Counted from the stretch's first letter, positions 54,901 to 64,000 are shown. The stretch: 64,000 nucleotides of DNA from Corticium candelabrum (GCF_963422355.1 NC_085099.1:6459125-6523124); one strand, 5' to 3'. The notes: generated by a model not told the origin, from the sequence alone. Numbers and translations are program-made.

Positions 54901-57900
54901 GTCCAGAATACTATGAATATTCTGTGAATGTGAAAGAGATAACTGAGCCAGAAACAATTAAAGAAGCACTCAGTAGTTCACATGCAAGAAAGAGAATGGA
55001 AACTGGTGACTGATGCAGAGTATCGATATCTAATCGAGAACGATATCTGGGATCTGGTAGAACTTCCAGAGCGGAGAAAAGCAGTCAGCTGTAGGTGGAT
55101 ATTCAAAAAGTCAAATACAATGAGAAGGCAATGTTGTATAATTTAAGAGTAGGTTGGTTGCTAAGAGATACTCTCAGACATGAAATTGATTTCAATGAGA
55201 CATTTTCATCTGTTCTGCATTTTTCATCAATTCGTACTCTTTTGGCCCTGGCTGTTCAAAAGGATATGATTGTTCATCAAATGGATGTAGTTACTGCGTT
55301 CCCCAATGGAAAACTTGATGAGGAAATCTACATGTAGCAACCAGATGGATACCAAGTTTCAGGAAAGGAAAATTGTTCAGATTAAAGAGATCTCTTTACG
55401 GTTTGAAGCAGGCACTTAGATGCTGGAATCAAGCACTAAAGGAGTCTATGATGCAAGCTGGATTTACACAGAGTAGTGCTGACCCTTCTGTGTTCATTCA
55501 AATTGATAAACACACAGTAATTATAGCAGTCTCTGTTGATGATTTAATTCTTATAACAGATGTTATAGAAGTCATGTTGGAAACAAACAACTCCCGTCTG
55601 ACTGGTTCAAAATGAAAGCTATGGGTAAGCTTCACTACTGTCTTGGGGTGAATATTGTCACTGCACACAATTGTGTTTGGCTACATCAGCAACACTATAT
55701 AGCACTGCTACTCAAAAAGTTTGGTCTTGCAGATGCTAACACTGTATCCACTCCAGCTGATTGCAATGTCAAGTTAGTCAAGGATAATCACATGAGCAAA
55801 CCTATTGATCCGTTGAACATCAATCTATGGTAGGTAGTCTGCTCTATATAGCAACGGGTACTAGCCCGGATATCGCCCAAGCAGTGGGAACAGTTTCTAA
55901 ATTTTGCTCAATCCCACAGGAGCTCCCAAAACTGCAGTGAAGAGAATAATTTCGCTACCTATCAATCTATGGTAGGTAGTCTGCTCTATATAGCAACGGG
56001 TACTAGCCTGGATATCGCACAAGCAGTGGGAGCAGTTTCTAAATTTTGCTCAGTCTCACAGAAGCTCCCAAAACTGCAGTGAAGAGAATATTTCGCCACC
56101 TCAAGAAAACAATGAACCCAGAGCTGAATTATTCTAAAGACAAAAAACCAGTTACAGAATTTTCTGATGCTGATTTTAGGTGACCTGGATGACAGACACT
56201 CACCTACTGGAATTGTGTTTCTACTTGCTGGTGGAGCAGTAAGTATATTGTTATTCGCTTACATTTTCATATGAGAAGCACTGGAACAAGGTACTATTGA
56301 TATTGTGTATTGTCCCACATCGAAGATGGTTGCTGACTTACAAAGTCTATTCCTCGTGGCCAGTTTGAGAAGCTACATGCTCTGACGGGATTGGAAAAAT
56401 TTCACAACTAACTCTCCAAATTACTAGTAAGTGGAACTAATTAGCATAGTTAGATACTTAATTACACAACTCTCTAAATCTTTCTACTGCACATGTGCGT
56501 TGTAGAATTTTCTATAGCTGGTGTTTTACAGCCACGTGTGTGGTTGTTCTGTTTTGTTGCATTCTGCTTGCACTTTAGTGAATATAATAACTGTTCTTTA
56601 ACTGAGTTGAGCCAACACAAACCATATTTCCCACTGTTTATTCCTGGATTATTGTCAAAATGGCAAGCCGTAATACAAGCACGCAAACTTCTCATAGTGA
56701 ACTGGATTGACGTGGAGGGCAGACTTTTGATCGACAGTATCGTCTTCTTCATGCACTTGCCTAACGCATGCCAGATACCATCACGCCCAGTTAGCCCAGA
56801 TAGTGTAAACACGCCACCAATCATGCCAAATTAGCAAAGGCCAGAGGGAGTTCAATTGTCTAGTGTAAAGCCAGTATAATATTTTCTTTAATAAGATTAA
56901 TCAAAACATCTCATGCAGAACACCAGATTCAACATACATGTAGGTCATTGCATTCTTGCCACTGTCACTTGCAGTTTGTACCATAGAAATAAGTCTGGAC
57001 TATTGCTCACAATCGCGAACCTAATAGCAGCAAAGCATGCAGTTCAACCTTGCCTGACATTTACAGTCAAACAAGACGAACATTCAACAATGATATAGAT
57101 AGACAGAAGAATGGGTGGTATTCCAGTAGAAATGCTAGTCGACACTGCATTGGCCATCACCAGTATTAGTGACAAATGGATGGTAAAGCTGGCAAAACAC
57201 CTTGTACAGTATCAACAAACAGCTGGTGATCATGTCTACTAATGGTTAAACAGTCTGAATGTATACCTGAAAGTCAGATGCATAAGGGGCTAAACTCTAC
57301 CATAATCAGCTGCTGTCAAAACCAGAGCTCAAAGACCTCAGTATAGATTAGAAACCAGCCTTACAAGCGTGTCATCACAGTGGTAATGACGTAAGGCAAA
57401 ATGAATTAATTTGTGATCAACGCTACCGAAAGCATTGCGTAGATCAAGCCAAAGAACTGACTGAGACCGTTGGTGTACTTTAGCATCTCTGATCGCAGAT
57501 ACCAGTTTAAACTGGTGCTCCTTGCAGCCACTGACATGATCAATAAAGCCTTTCTGAATGGAAGTGGACATGTAGCCGTTGCTGATGAGATGACCGAACA
57601 AATAGTCTTTCAGAATAGAAGTGAAGATTTTGTCCACTACTGAAGTCAAGACAATACGACGAAAAGATGACGGGTCGGACGAGACACTCTTTCCTGGTTT
57701 TGAAATCAGTTTAATTACGACTCTCTTCCATAGACTTGGGACATTATCACAATCAATGCATCGCTGGTAGATATGTACCAGGGCAAGTATTAGTGATGGG
57801 CAGCCCTTTAGAATACTATAACTGACCTGGTCTAAGGGTGAGGTAGTTGAATTTGCATGGCCTTTCTTTATCTTCTTTGAGCCCAATATAACAGTTGGAT

Positions 57901-58423
57901 TCTCACAACATTGCAACCACTTAGGATGGTTGAATGACAAATGACACTTTGGCCGATACGCGGAGCTGAAATAGTTAAACGCAGATAACTCATCAAATGA
58001 CGGGATTACCGCCTCTTGATTCGCCTTGAGCATGTCCTTGGAAAATTTCCAAAAATTGGATGAAAACGCTTTTTGCTGAAACTTGAACTGGAGTTGGAAA
58101 GCGGCTTTCTGTTCCAAACGCTTGATTTTGCGAATCACCCTTACAGACTTTCTAAAGACCCAGACAAGAGACAAAGTACATCGCTGTCACATTCCGAAGA
58201 TCGTTTAGCTAGCCTCACACCCTTCCTAGCTTCTTTCTTCTGCTGCTTCAGCTTGATTAGCTGCTGAGAGATTCTTGATTTGCGTCTCCGGTGTTTACGA
58301 GCAACTGATACAGAACCAAATCTCCGGCTAAAGTACTGGTAAATGCCATCGACCAAAATGGCATTTGCGGCATCAATATTGTACTCACCACAGACTCTTG
58401 GCACTAATTCTATCTATCTATTC

Positions 58424-58500
<77 letters not shown>

Positions 58501-61500
58501 TGTATATATTATATAACTCACAACAGATTCCTTCCTTGAACAAGAAGCTTCATCAACATATTGATTTCCATTGCTGCTGACAGCGCACTCTTCCTGACTA
58601 TTTTCATTGGTTTCTCTCACAACTTCATTGTCACCAGCATCTATCAAAATCACTTGCAGGTGGACTAGAAACCATTATCACAATGAATTACTGCAGTACC
58701 AATAGGCACATCAGGTGGCTTGCTTTTCTTACACGATCGACCAAAAAATTTCCGCAGCTTGCCTACCAACTTTCCACCATTTCTTACTTCGGCTCTATTA
58801 GCAGTTCTTTCACGACTAACCTAAACAAATTCAAATGCTAAACCAAACACTTCATAAAACAATAGAATTGTCACATATTTACAAACCCTACGAAGGCAAT
58901 TTGATAGAACAAAGTTAACCAAAAACACATGAGAAACACAAGTGTTGCGTGACCTGTTAAAGCTGTAAAGTAGGGCAGGTATGTAATAGACTAAATTTCA
59001 ATTTCACACCATACTGTAAGTAAGGGCTGCCAAACATTAGTCTAATACAGTTTGCTAGCGATTAACTTACCAAACTACAGTAGGTTTTGCTTACAAAACA
59101 GTTTTGAGAGCAGGTGTAATTATAATCATAAAAAAGACCATTTGCAGTCACACTGCTACAGCTATATGCACTTCATGTAACATGTGATTACAAATGCTAT
59201 TTCAGATTTGTTCTATATCAAAAATAGGACTGAATATGTTGGTCTAACAAATGCTGGGATTAGTCTTAGCGAGCTGTTGTTGCAGAGTTCACTCTTTCTG
59301 GCTAGAAAAAAAAGAAAGAGTAAAGAGAAAGTGAGAGAAAGAAATGAATTGACAAAAAGTGAAGAAACAGTCACATTTTGTATAGTGCCTCATCGGTCGC
59401 TGCTCTTCTGTTGTTCACAATTCAGTGTATGGTACATGTACAAAGAATTCAATGCTAACCCAAGTTAAAAAGTTACAAGATTGTGGTGAAATCTGGGTAT
59501 AGCTCATTCTTGTATCAATTTGTATGCATTATTTGTGAGCAAGTTGCAATGGCTGTGGATGACAAAAACGATCTGGGCAAAAAATATGGGCAGCTACTGA
59601 CCCACACCTATGAGACTCTGGTTTACTTTGACATGACTGCCATTTCTTTTTAGTTACCAACAAGTAATTGTTCCATAAATTGGTTGTGTATACTGAATGC
59701 CACTACAAGCTAGTCCGGTGTACATACATATATATTACAAGTATAATAATTTCATTAATATAAAGTCATGTTTATGTAAAGGGTAAACAAACTAAAGCAA
59801 ACTCCCCAAACTTGCTGTAATAATAAATTTTTAAAAACTAGGTTTTACGGTAGCCTTATAAGACAACATCCCATATTGCTGCTTCACCTGACATGTATCA
59901 CACAACAAAACTTAGTACTGTTTTGCTGCCTCAAAACTGATCTCTTGTTTTTCAAATTCAGAACCAGCCAAATTTGATATGATAAAACTTGTCCTACTAC
60001 ATTTTCAGATCAATTGTCACACGGAAAGAATTGGGCATTCAAAAACGCATTGTTACGTGATGCTGCATTTACTTGAGGTGAAACCCCTTACATTTCATTC
60101 AATGATTGCTTAGGATAAATGAGATAATTATTAAGTCTTACGAACTATACTGCATTTCATCCTACGGTTCATTTCTGAGAAGTCCCTGTTGCTGTTACAT
60201 TCCAATCACAGCTCAAAAATTCTGAATGCAAATTAAACAACTCGTACGCAAGTTGGGAGTTGCCTAGGAAAATCCTGCTGATTGACAACTTATAAACGTT
60301 CTTGTACGATATAGATGACCTCAATCTCAAAATATACCTACAGCATTCGTGATCATCAGTCTTCTATTGTGTGTTCTCCCGTCAACACTGAGCATACAAA
60401 ATGTGACGGTTGCATGGCATTCAACCGTCAACACCTTATCAACCATCAATTTGACCGTAAAATGGTTCTAGCTAGACCCTGATGGTGCTATTTCTTTAGG
60501 TAGGCATAAAGTTAGAAAAATGCCATTGAGTAAATTCAACACAACAAGTTTGTTGGCAAATATGATCCACGTCAAAACTATTGACACAATTCCAGTTTAC
60601 CTGTACTATTTTTGGAAAGTTTCTTGTTTTGCTAATTATCAAGAACCGCACCACATTTTTCTCAAACAGCTGAAAAGCAGTCACAAAAGCTATTCCATAG
60701 TCTGTGCATCTGCGTAGAGATCTTTCCACCATTAAATGAGTCGTGAGAGACAACACCACGATATTCTGTTACTGTACCGCTCCAGTACCAAGAAGCCATC
60801 TATGATCTGCCAACTTTTTACATGTTTCTAGCTCTACTGTTTACGCAACTCTCAAAAGACTGGAGACTGGAGAAGTAATTCAATGCAGAACTTCCTGTGG
60901 AAGACCAAAAACTTGCTGAAAGCCAACAAACAGCTTCAATAGTGAACATGACGCAACAAGAACAACAAATCAGCAAACAAACTTCCCCATCAGCTGGTAG
61001 CGCAGGAAGCTGTCGTCAGTCTTTATTCCACCAGCAGAAAAGAACTTCATGACACAAGTATTGCTACACTATGCTTAAGTACTGCTGCTAGTGAAGCTAA
61101 GACATGAGACTGTGGGCGTCACGTCACGGTTTCTAGATTGGCCTGCTAGCTCACCAGATCTTGCACAAAATAGAAAACTTCTGAGCGGTCATCAAGCGGT
61201 GTGTTGATCTTCGTAGGTCTCAAACGTTCATGAACTTGAAGATGCAATCCAGGCAAAATGGCACTTGTTGCCGTACATCGAACACACGTCTAGTCAAATG
61301 CGCCTTTGTCTAAAGCTACGCTAGTGAGGGTAATGCTATTAAAAAATGAGAGGACAGAAGCTACTGATGTGCACTTGTGAGTTTCCAAAAGTCTAGCAAA
61401 CCTACAAGCATACACAATACTTCTCTTCATCTAAAAAACATACTTGACCTGAAACGGATGCGTTTCTGCTCACGCTACCCACAGCCACGCCTCCAAGCGT

Positions 61501-63772
61501 AAATGTGTCAATAGTTTTGATGCAGACTGTATGTATATATATATTCCAAACTCAAACAATCCACCCAAACATCCCCAAACCAACAAGTCTTATATTACAC
61601 TGGGTATATCCCAACTATCAACGTCCTGTACTTCAAGCTGAATTCTCTTATGAATCATTCTCGACTTATGTTTCCATAATTGAATACAAAATTGCTGCAC
61701 CATATTTTGGAAATTCTGGCAGAATTTAAGGCCACTGACTGCTGACGTTTTGGAAGCAATAGCTTTCAGAGTTTTGATGCTGAATAATGACCAGAGCCCC
61801 AAGGTCTCAACCACTAAGTGGTAAAAGAGACCACCAGCTGTATGAACTCTGTCTTCATGGTGAGTATCCTTTTGTTCTTCACCTGCCTCTGCTGCAACTC
61901 CATATATGTAACAGCAACAGACTATTCCACACAACACCATTTGCTTGTAGCCTTGTCTCCAGGCCTCCTTGAGCACATGCCTTACCACACGTAAGATGAG
62001 TCTGCTAGCACAAAGAGCTGGTACAATATTAAATCATGTGACCACTTTTTTCAGTTAGGTCACCTTATTTTTGTGGTGTATTATCGCCAAAGTCTTCTCA
62101 CCAGTAGGCAATACACTTAGAGCTAAATGGGGACCTCTGCCAAGACAACCGACCCTCTACAGACAACACCTTATACTGAAGTTCATTGTTCAGTTTCCAC
62201 TGACATTTTAAAAATGTGGTTGCTATTAGCCCTAATATCTCCACGTGGTCACTATAGGAACCAGAGTTCTAGATCTAGAAAAGGCAAGGCATTAGACAGA
62301 ACAAATAAGAATATCAGGAATGTGCAAGACATCCACAGACCTGAAGCCAGAGCAAGATTAACAGCATCAGACCTCCACCCTTTCTTCATGTATGACTGAA
62401 AAGATTGCTCCTGTGTACTAAGCTGTCCTTTTTTCCAACACCCTTTCCTAAAAAACCCTGTGTCTGGAAATCATTGTCACAAATGCCAGACAAGTTCATA
62501 TGTCGAGATGCAACATGATCTTAGGAGTTATCAATCAAAAAAATTTGACCTCTAAATAACCACTAACATTCTTTGACATGTATGCTATGCCCTTCAAAAA
62601 GCATGCACTGATAGCATTAAAGTTACTTAACCACAGAGCCAATCAAATGCACCAAGAATTGGTACTTACAGACTCATATTACGTGTGGTCAAACACCTGG
62701 GTGAAGGAGGTCAGGGGATGAGGCGAGTCTGCTTGTGCAATCCAATTTGTCTAGCTAAAACACTGGCTGCGCGAAAGAAACAAATGGAAGTGTTCATAGA
62801 ACTGACCTAAATTGTTAGGTACACACAGTATTTTAGGGACAAATAAATTTCACTATGTAATTGCTAATTGTTCCATCCTACAAACTGATTTCGGAAAATA
62901 AACTAGTTTAGTCTCTAAACATCTTGTTCCCAATTGTTCCACTAGCAGACCTACATAACTTAGACTGATGTGGTTCCCTTGCTAATCTCTACATATCAGA
63001 CTGTCTAGTACACAAATGAGGTTCATTTGATGATATGCCAATTTGACCAACATACATATACCATGCCCCTTTGCTAAAAGATACCTGATCGTATCTCTTC
63101 CCATTATCCTGTTCTCCTATAGTTGTTTCACTAAGCATGGACACAGTAGTCTCTTCACAGTTAATATTTCTTCCTATATTCACATCAATTACAAACGTGG
63201 CTACATATAAATTTGAAATGTTGTACTACCGCGTCTTGGCCAGGTTTGTAATTGGGTCACACAAAACAGCCGCAGTAACTTGTCCTTAAACTTGCCACCA
63301 CTTCTCACTTCCACCCATCCATTAGCCACAACTGTTGCATGATGATTCTACAATACAAAAATATTTTACCAAATTTGAGAAAATGTCATATGTGCAAAGA
63401 AAAATCATTTATTGCATATAATTTACCTCACTATCAGATTCCTTAACTGGATTTGAGAAAGCAGACTGTAGTGATACTATATCCCACGAGTGTCTCTCAC
63501 TTCCACACACAGCTGCAGCAGTATCACACCTAACATCATCGTAAACTCCTACAACAACAAGCAAGAAACTAGCAACAGGTGATGTGAAACTTTGTGCAGC
63601 TAATGCAGATGGCAGATGTACCATCACTAAGAGTTGAAATATCATCAGATGCCACCGACTGTGTTCTCCTCACTTCGTTCATCTTCAAAGTAGAGCTAAC
63701 AGAATGCAGACCAGCTTTATCCATAACAAATTTGTTCAAGACTAGATTCTCCTGACTCTTCTCCCATTGTTT
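37231..63772 (-). CDS. unrecognised multi-exon host gene (5' end outside or undetected)
   Basis: Minus-strand exons, 5' to 3': 63622-63772, 63427-63548, 63230-63347, 63085-63173, 58700-58820, 58522-58640, 44068-44188, 43880-44013, 43399-43529, 38813-38921, 37347-37488, and perhaps 37231-37259 with TAA at 37231. All eleven main exons have AG/GT borders, stay open and agree in phase at each junction, giving about 445 residues. Introns are 54-79 nt, or many kb where transposons sit. The product is hydrophilic and rich in Ser, Glu and Arg, with a repeated basic motif: VEVRSGGKFKDKLLRLF (63 kb) and AEVRNGGKLVGKLRKFF (58.7 kb); and RRFQPVGRHGRLPR versus QPRPVGRRGTRTR near the C-terminus. No catalytic domain, signal peptide or membrane span is seen. 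I do not recognise it; a disordered scaffold or regulatory protein is possible. The donor at 43398 (C/GTATGG) and the last exon are the weakest points. Bridging the large introns is inference from phase. Confidence 0.6.
37500..38800. other. intron of the large minus-strand gene, no other feature
   Basis: Between exons 37347-37488 and 38813-38921 only AT-rich sequence is seen; no transposon domain or RNA gene. Confidence 0.4.
38979..39148 (+). repeat. gypsy 5' LTR
   Basis: 170 bp; TG…CA ends. CATATAAGGGTATAG near its 3' part may be the TATA region. It differs from the 3' LTR by four substitutions and one 4-bp insertion. Confidence 0.95.
39164..42964 (+). pseudogene. gypsy gag-pol reading frames, disrupted
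   Basis: Gag starts at 39164 (ISDFRPGIDSVEDYKERF) and meets TAG at 39563. Two CCHC knuckles (CHHCRSTGHHPANC and CHHCKGVGHIARMC) lie at 39821-39937. A protease segment has VDMGAAVTVIP where the active site is expected, and a GRSWL block. RT (40547-41137) has FSRLDMKHAYQQ but CYMNDTLVVG, so the catalytic YxDD box has lost one Asp (40940). RNase H shows VLCCDASPAGVGA and LVTDHRPLLRI. The integrase has zinc-finger CEACQSLQ, the altered first catalytic region at 42220, TDNGPQF (about 42390) and SNGQVERMVQEF. Stops at 39563, 41136, 42042, 42249 and frame shifts near 39760, 40620, 41610 and 42375 inactivate it. A Ser/Thr/Gln-rich tail ends at about 43200. Confidence 0.92.
43213..43378 (+). repeat. 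gypsy 3' LTR
   Basis: 166 bp; almost identical to the 5' LTR (four substitutions, one 4-bp deletion), which means a recent insertion. Confidence 0.95.
43530..43879. other. intron of the large minus-strand gene
   Basis: AT-rich sequence between two exons; nothing else seen. Confidence 0.4.
44479..44553. repeat. (TG)n microsatellite
   Basis: A pure TG run shortly upstream of the APE-type LINE; probably part of, or next to, its 5' region. Confidence 0.97.
44590..48540 (+). pseudogene. APE-type non-LTR retrotransposon (LINE), nearly full length, inactive
   Basis: The + frames give, in order, an apurinic endonuclease domain (KLKKIDLLALSESCWP, VVSVYAPTYP at 45100, VILGDFNTCVGSD at 45230, HESDHKLVVSSL at 45487), a linker with NHPDWITDEVHSL, then RT: LRLGKASGVDGISLDA (46257), PLHKKGSRTICGNYRSIACL (46410), NSVQEGCVLALALLNLYF (46800) and LEYADDMALLSDNW (catalytic YADD at 46987-46998), then the C-terminal LLNSVILPTLLYGLEC (47690) and DVVVSSKLKQCNLLKSWKK. 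This architecture and the VILPTLLYGLE block match the craniofacial-development-protein-2-like LINEs. Many stops and frame shifts are present. It ends before a (TG)n tract at 48582. A MITE interrupts it at 47326. Confidence 0.88.
47326..47660. mobile_element. 335-bp MITE with GGTTCACA-type ends, nested in the LINE
   Basis: AGGCTGGTTCACAATATGT at the left pairs with ACATATTGTGAACCAGCCT at the right. Inside are TCCGTCA/TGACGGA repeats. Removing it joins LRSCGIN to the TKKRTKFRLLNSVI part of the LINE. The ends resemble those of the 8579-9219 element. CAA/TAA flanks are a possible 3-bp target duplication. Confidence 0.8.
48582..48627. repeat. (GT)n microsatellite at the LINE 3' end
   Basis: Follows AAATGTTT; one interruption (GTGCGTG). 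The position right after the LINE 3' region suggests that it is derived from or was the target of the LINE tail. Confidence 0.95.
48911..48977. repeat. (GT)n microsatellite
   Basis: Preceded by a short tandem repeat GGTTCAAGGTTCAAGGATCA at about 48881-48908, then a pure GT run. Confidence 0.96.
49295..50260. repeat. satellite-like tandem array, unit about 250-275 bp
   Basis: The block CACCGATTTTCCAGCTCACAA recurs at 49617, 49869 (as CACCAATTTTCC) and 50144, each followed by a TGGTTGTTTGTGCAGCTTCT or TCGTTCTTTGTGCAGCTTCT block and a GGGAAAACATG.A.GTTACAAATGTAG block. A more diverged unit begins near 49300 (ACTGATTTTCAGTGAACAAA), and partial traces reach 50360 and 50700. Short GTTTCGAAGTGCTGAAACAA blocks mark two of the junctions. 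No coding signal. Confidence 0.75.
50860..51013 (+). promoter_or_regulatory. promoter-like block: CRE-like, three ATTGGTCGG, octamer, TATA
   Basis: In order: TGACATCACG at 50854, ATTGGTCGG (inverted CCAAT) at 50871, ATTGGTCGG at 50901, the octamer ATTTGCAT at 50919-50926, TATATATA at 50941-50948, and ATTGGTCG at 50955. Transcription would begin near 50972. CGCCTCAG/GTAACA at 51006-51014 looks like a splice donor ending a non-coding first exon. Octamer plus CCAAT plus TATA is the layout of histone and snRNA promoters. No histone or snRNA follows, so the downstream gene is unknown. Confidence 0.45.
51014..52177. other. no supported gene
   Basis: A homopolymer of eight G lies near 52092. The minus-strand open stretch at 51197-51517 has no recognised domain. 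CAGGGTGTCCCGCAGAATCC at 51550 looks like a transposon tip but its partner was not found. Confidence 0.35.
52388..52555 (+). repeat. copia 5' LTR
   Basis: 168 bp, sharing ATCTTTCTACTGCACATGTG and TTTTGTTGCA.TCTGCTTGCA with the 3' LTR; around ten differences, so older than the gypsy insertion. Confidence 0.9.
52709..56400 (+). pseudogene. copia gag-pol, heavily disrupted
   Basis: Gag starts at 52709 with KLDEGNWITWKFQLRHLLLA (copia-type gag). The protease region has WLVDSSASSHMT (53490), altered from the D-S-G/T type. The GAG-pre-integrase finger reads DLWHQNTIGHLN…FCEGCINGKVQRKPY (53880-54030). The integrase core has RTDNGE near 54280 and the segment ESARAMLSHTNV and FESWYGYRPDISHLRVFGC (54540-54600). 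RT has VHQMDVVTAFPNGKLDEEIY (55270), RSLYGLKQALRCWNQALKES (55390) and VSVDDLILIT (55530). RNase H is badly decayed. Stops at many points, plus the 142-bp internal duplication at 55819-56101, mean it cannot encode an active polyprotein. Confidence 0.9.
55819..56101 (+). repeat. 142-bp tandem duplication inside copia pol
   Basis: ATCAATCTATGGTAGGTAGT begins at 55819 and again at 55961. Both units run to TTTCGCTACCT/TTTCGCCACCT with about eight differences, so the duplication predates a fair amount of drift. Confidence 0.93.
56449..56617 (+). repeat. copia 3' LTR
   Basis: About 169 bp. The 5' edge is eroded (no clear TG), the 3' edge ends GAGTTGAGCCAACA. Confidence 0.85.
56900..57250 (+). pseudogene. 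retropepsin-like fragment of an LTR element
   Basis: The + frames read LTFTVKQDEHSTM, then GIPVEMLVDTALAITSISD and KWMVKLAKH. VEMLVDT followed by hydrophobic-A-hydrophobic-T is the aspartic-protease active-site loop of gypsy-type elements, with the residues after D-T changed. No LTR, gag or RT was found next to it. Confidence 0.5.
57338..58404 (-). pseudogene. non-LTR reverse transcriptase, N-terminal half
   Basis: On the minus strand an N-terminal basic stretch (RKHRRRKSRISQQLIKLKQQ) is followed after a frame change near 58160 by FQQKAFSSNFWKFSKDML and then RT motifs: LDQVSYSILKGCP (fingers), SLWKRVVIKLISKPGKS, SSFRRIVLTSVVDKIFTSI (motif 2), IQKGFIDHVSGCKEHQ and LWLDLRNAFGSVDHKLIHFA (motif 3, with the first catalytic Asp). 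The frame ends at 57338, before the YxDD box, and no continuation was found. Loss of the 3' part is the reverse of ordinary LINE truncation. Confidence 0.8.
58408..58513. repeat. (CTAT)n followed by (TA)n microsatellite
   Basis: About 12 CTAT units to 58460, then TA repeats and TATATTATAT to 58513. It lies between exon 58522-58640 of the minus-strand gene and the RT fragment. Confidence 0.95.
58821..60780. other. large intron of the minus-strand gene, no other gene
   Basis: AT-rich. The + open stretch 59184-59468 (Lys/Arg-rich) and the pair at 60496-60759 have no recognised domain. Confidence 0.35.
60785..61345 (+). pseudogene. Tc1/mariner-type transposase relic
   Basis: The + frames give an N-terminal helix-turn-helix-like SSTVYATLKRLETGEVIQC followed by SCGRPKTC (GRPxK-type hook), and at the C-terminal end LDWPASSPDLA followed in the next frame by RRSQTFMNLKM-type segments. 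W-P-A-x-S-P-D-L is the last catalytic-Asp block of Tc1-like transposases. The middle is decayed and the frame breaks repeatedly. Confidence 0.65.
61560..61990 (-). pseudogene. LINE-A C-terminal fragment
   Basis: The minus frame reads AAEAGEEQKDTHHEDRVHTA, GGLFYHLVVETLGLWSLFSI and ends LEVQDVDSWDIPSVI with the stop at 61590. It matches the end of the copies at 6680-7470 and 34533-35010. The R-P-G-D/F-D-V core is missing at its 5' side. A (TA)n run lies just past the 3' end at 61530-61545, as with the other copies. Confidence 0.75.
61991..63084. other. intron sequence without supported gene
   Basis: Nothing recognisable apart from short AT-rich runs; the + open stretch 62127-62399 is not supported. 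Confidence 0.35.
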
Positions 63773-64000
63773 CTACAAATAGAAAAGTCCATTCCATCTG
63801 ACAGAGCAACCAGTAATACAAACAGACAGTTCTAAAACCAAAACCATAATTCTGTGTATCAATACATAAGTAGAACAAGCAGAAGCAAATGAGCTTCATC
63901 CATTTCCTTATTATATATACACTAAAACATTCATAATTGCAATGTTGCCTAATATAATGTGTCAATGAACAACAGCTGCAGCAATCAATTAATCAGTTGT
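63773..64000 (-). other. intron or 5' region of the large minus-strand gene
   Basis: Begins at the acceptor TTTGTAG before exon 63622-63772, so at least one more exon should lie upstream, probably beyond the window. Confidence 0.4.

Larger units (their letters stand above)
52388..56617 (+). mobile_element. Ty1/copia LTR retrotransposon, 4.2 kb, inactive
   Basis: LTRs of about 168 bp start TGTTAATTAATTATAG (3' copy less clear) and end GAGTTGAGCCAACA. CCAAC before and CAAAC after are a probable 5-bp target duplication with one change. The 5' LTR is followed by GGTTATGCGCCCAGCGCG, close to the half-tRNA (initiator-Met) priming site known in Drosophila copia. It sits inside a Harbinger-like MITE. 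Confidence 0.9.
52178..56876. mobile_element. PIF/Harbinger-like MITE copy 2, split by a copia element
   Basis: The parts 52178-52387 and 56618-56876 align with the MITE at 34023-34532: TACATGATTTGACC and GGTTCAAGCTAAACCATAG on the left, TGTTACTGGGCAACAATAC at the break, ATTATTGTCAAAATGGCAAG and CTAGTGTAAAGCCAGTA on the right. Without the copia insertion the MITE would be about 469 bp. Confidence 0.85.

Noticed and set aside
58668..58700. A 32-nt intron between exons at 58.7 and 58.6 kb using GTTTCT as donor
   Set aside because: A GTACTG donor at 58699 gives a 59-nt intron with the same phase, in line with the other short introns.
59184..59468. Lys/Arg-rich + ORF that might be a small gene
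   Set aside because: AT-rich composition, no domain, no splice partner, and it lies in an intron of the minus-strand gene.

Overview
This is animal-type nuclear DNA: multi-exon genes with GT-AG introns, many of only 51-63 nt, long (TG)n/(CA)n microsatellites, and a dense mix of DNA transposons, LINEs, LTR elements and a tRNA-derived SINE. Diversity of element types and very short introns suggest a marine or early-branching invertebrate such as a sponge; the sequence alone does not fix the species. There is no bacterial gene, operon, rRNA or CRISPR array.

Three host genes can be followed by splice phase. (1) QTMAN (formerly GTDC1), the tRNA-queuosine mannosyltransferase, on + from 4331 to 20727: eight exons give an uninterrupted 397-residue protein, with a 14.3-kb first intron full of transposons. 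(2) A short convergent minus-strand gene at 21111-21764 (four 3' exons, one of 26 nt), product not recognised. (3) A large minus-strand gene from 63772 down to about 37231: eleven exons (a twelfth is tentative) join in a single open frame, encoding an unrecognised, probably disordered, basic/acidic protein. Its introns hold a Ty3/gypsy element, a LINE, a copia element and other repeats.

Layout: 1-4300 repeats and a dead Merlin transposase; 4.3-20.7 kb QTMAN, whose intron 1 carries a 1-kb TA-flanked inverted-repeat element, LINE-A tails, MITEs, two hAT transposases, a protease-like ORF, three SINEs and an inverted RT/endonuclease pair; 21-22 kb the small gene; 24.1-26.9 kb a 2.8-kb palindromic transposon with an integrase remnant; 28.8-35 kb a LINE-A copy broken by three nested insertions whose empty sites can be read from its frame; 35.1-37 kb a second LINE-A copy facing the first; 37.2-63.8 kb the large gene, with gypsy (38979-43378), an APE-type LINE (44790-48383), a satellite-like tandem array (49.3-50.3 kb), an orphan promoter-like block (50.87-51.01 kb), copia inside a Harbinger-like MITE (52178-56876), a second non-LTR RT (57338-58404), a Tc1 remnant and another LINE-A tail.

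Most apparent ORFs are relics. The most unusual items are an 84-87 nt exon-like cassette with conserved splice sites carried in both arms of a foldback element, a duplicated 3' splice site at QTMAN exon 2, a herpes-tegument/OTU-like cysteine-protease-type ORF next to a hAT transposase, and two tail-to-tail LINE-A pairs meeting in TA-rich DNA.
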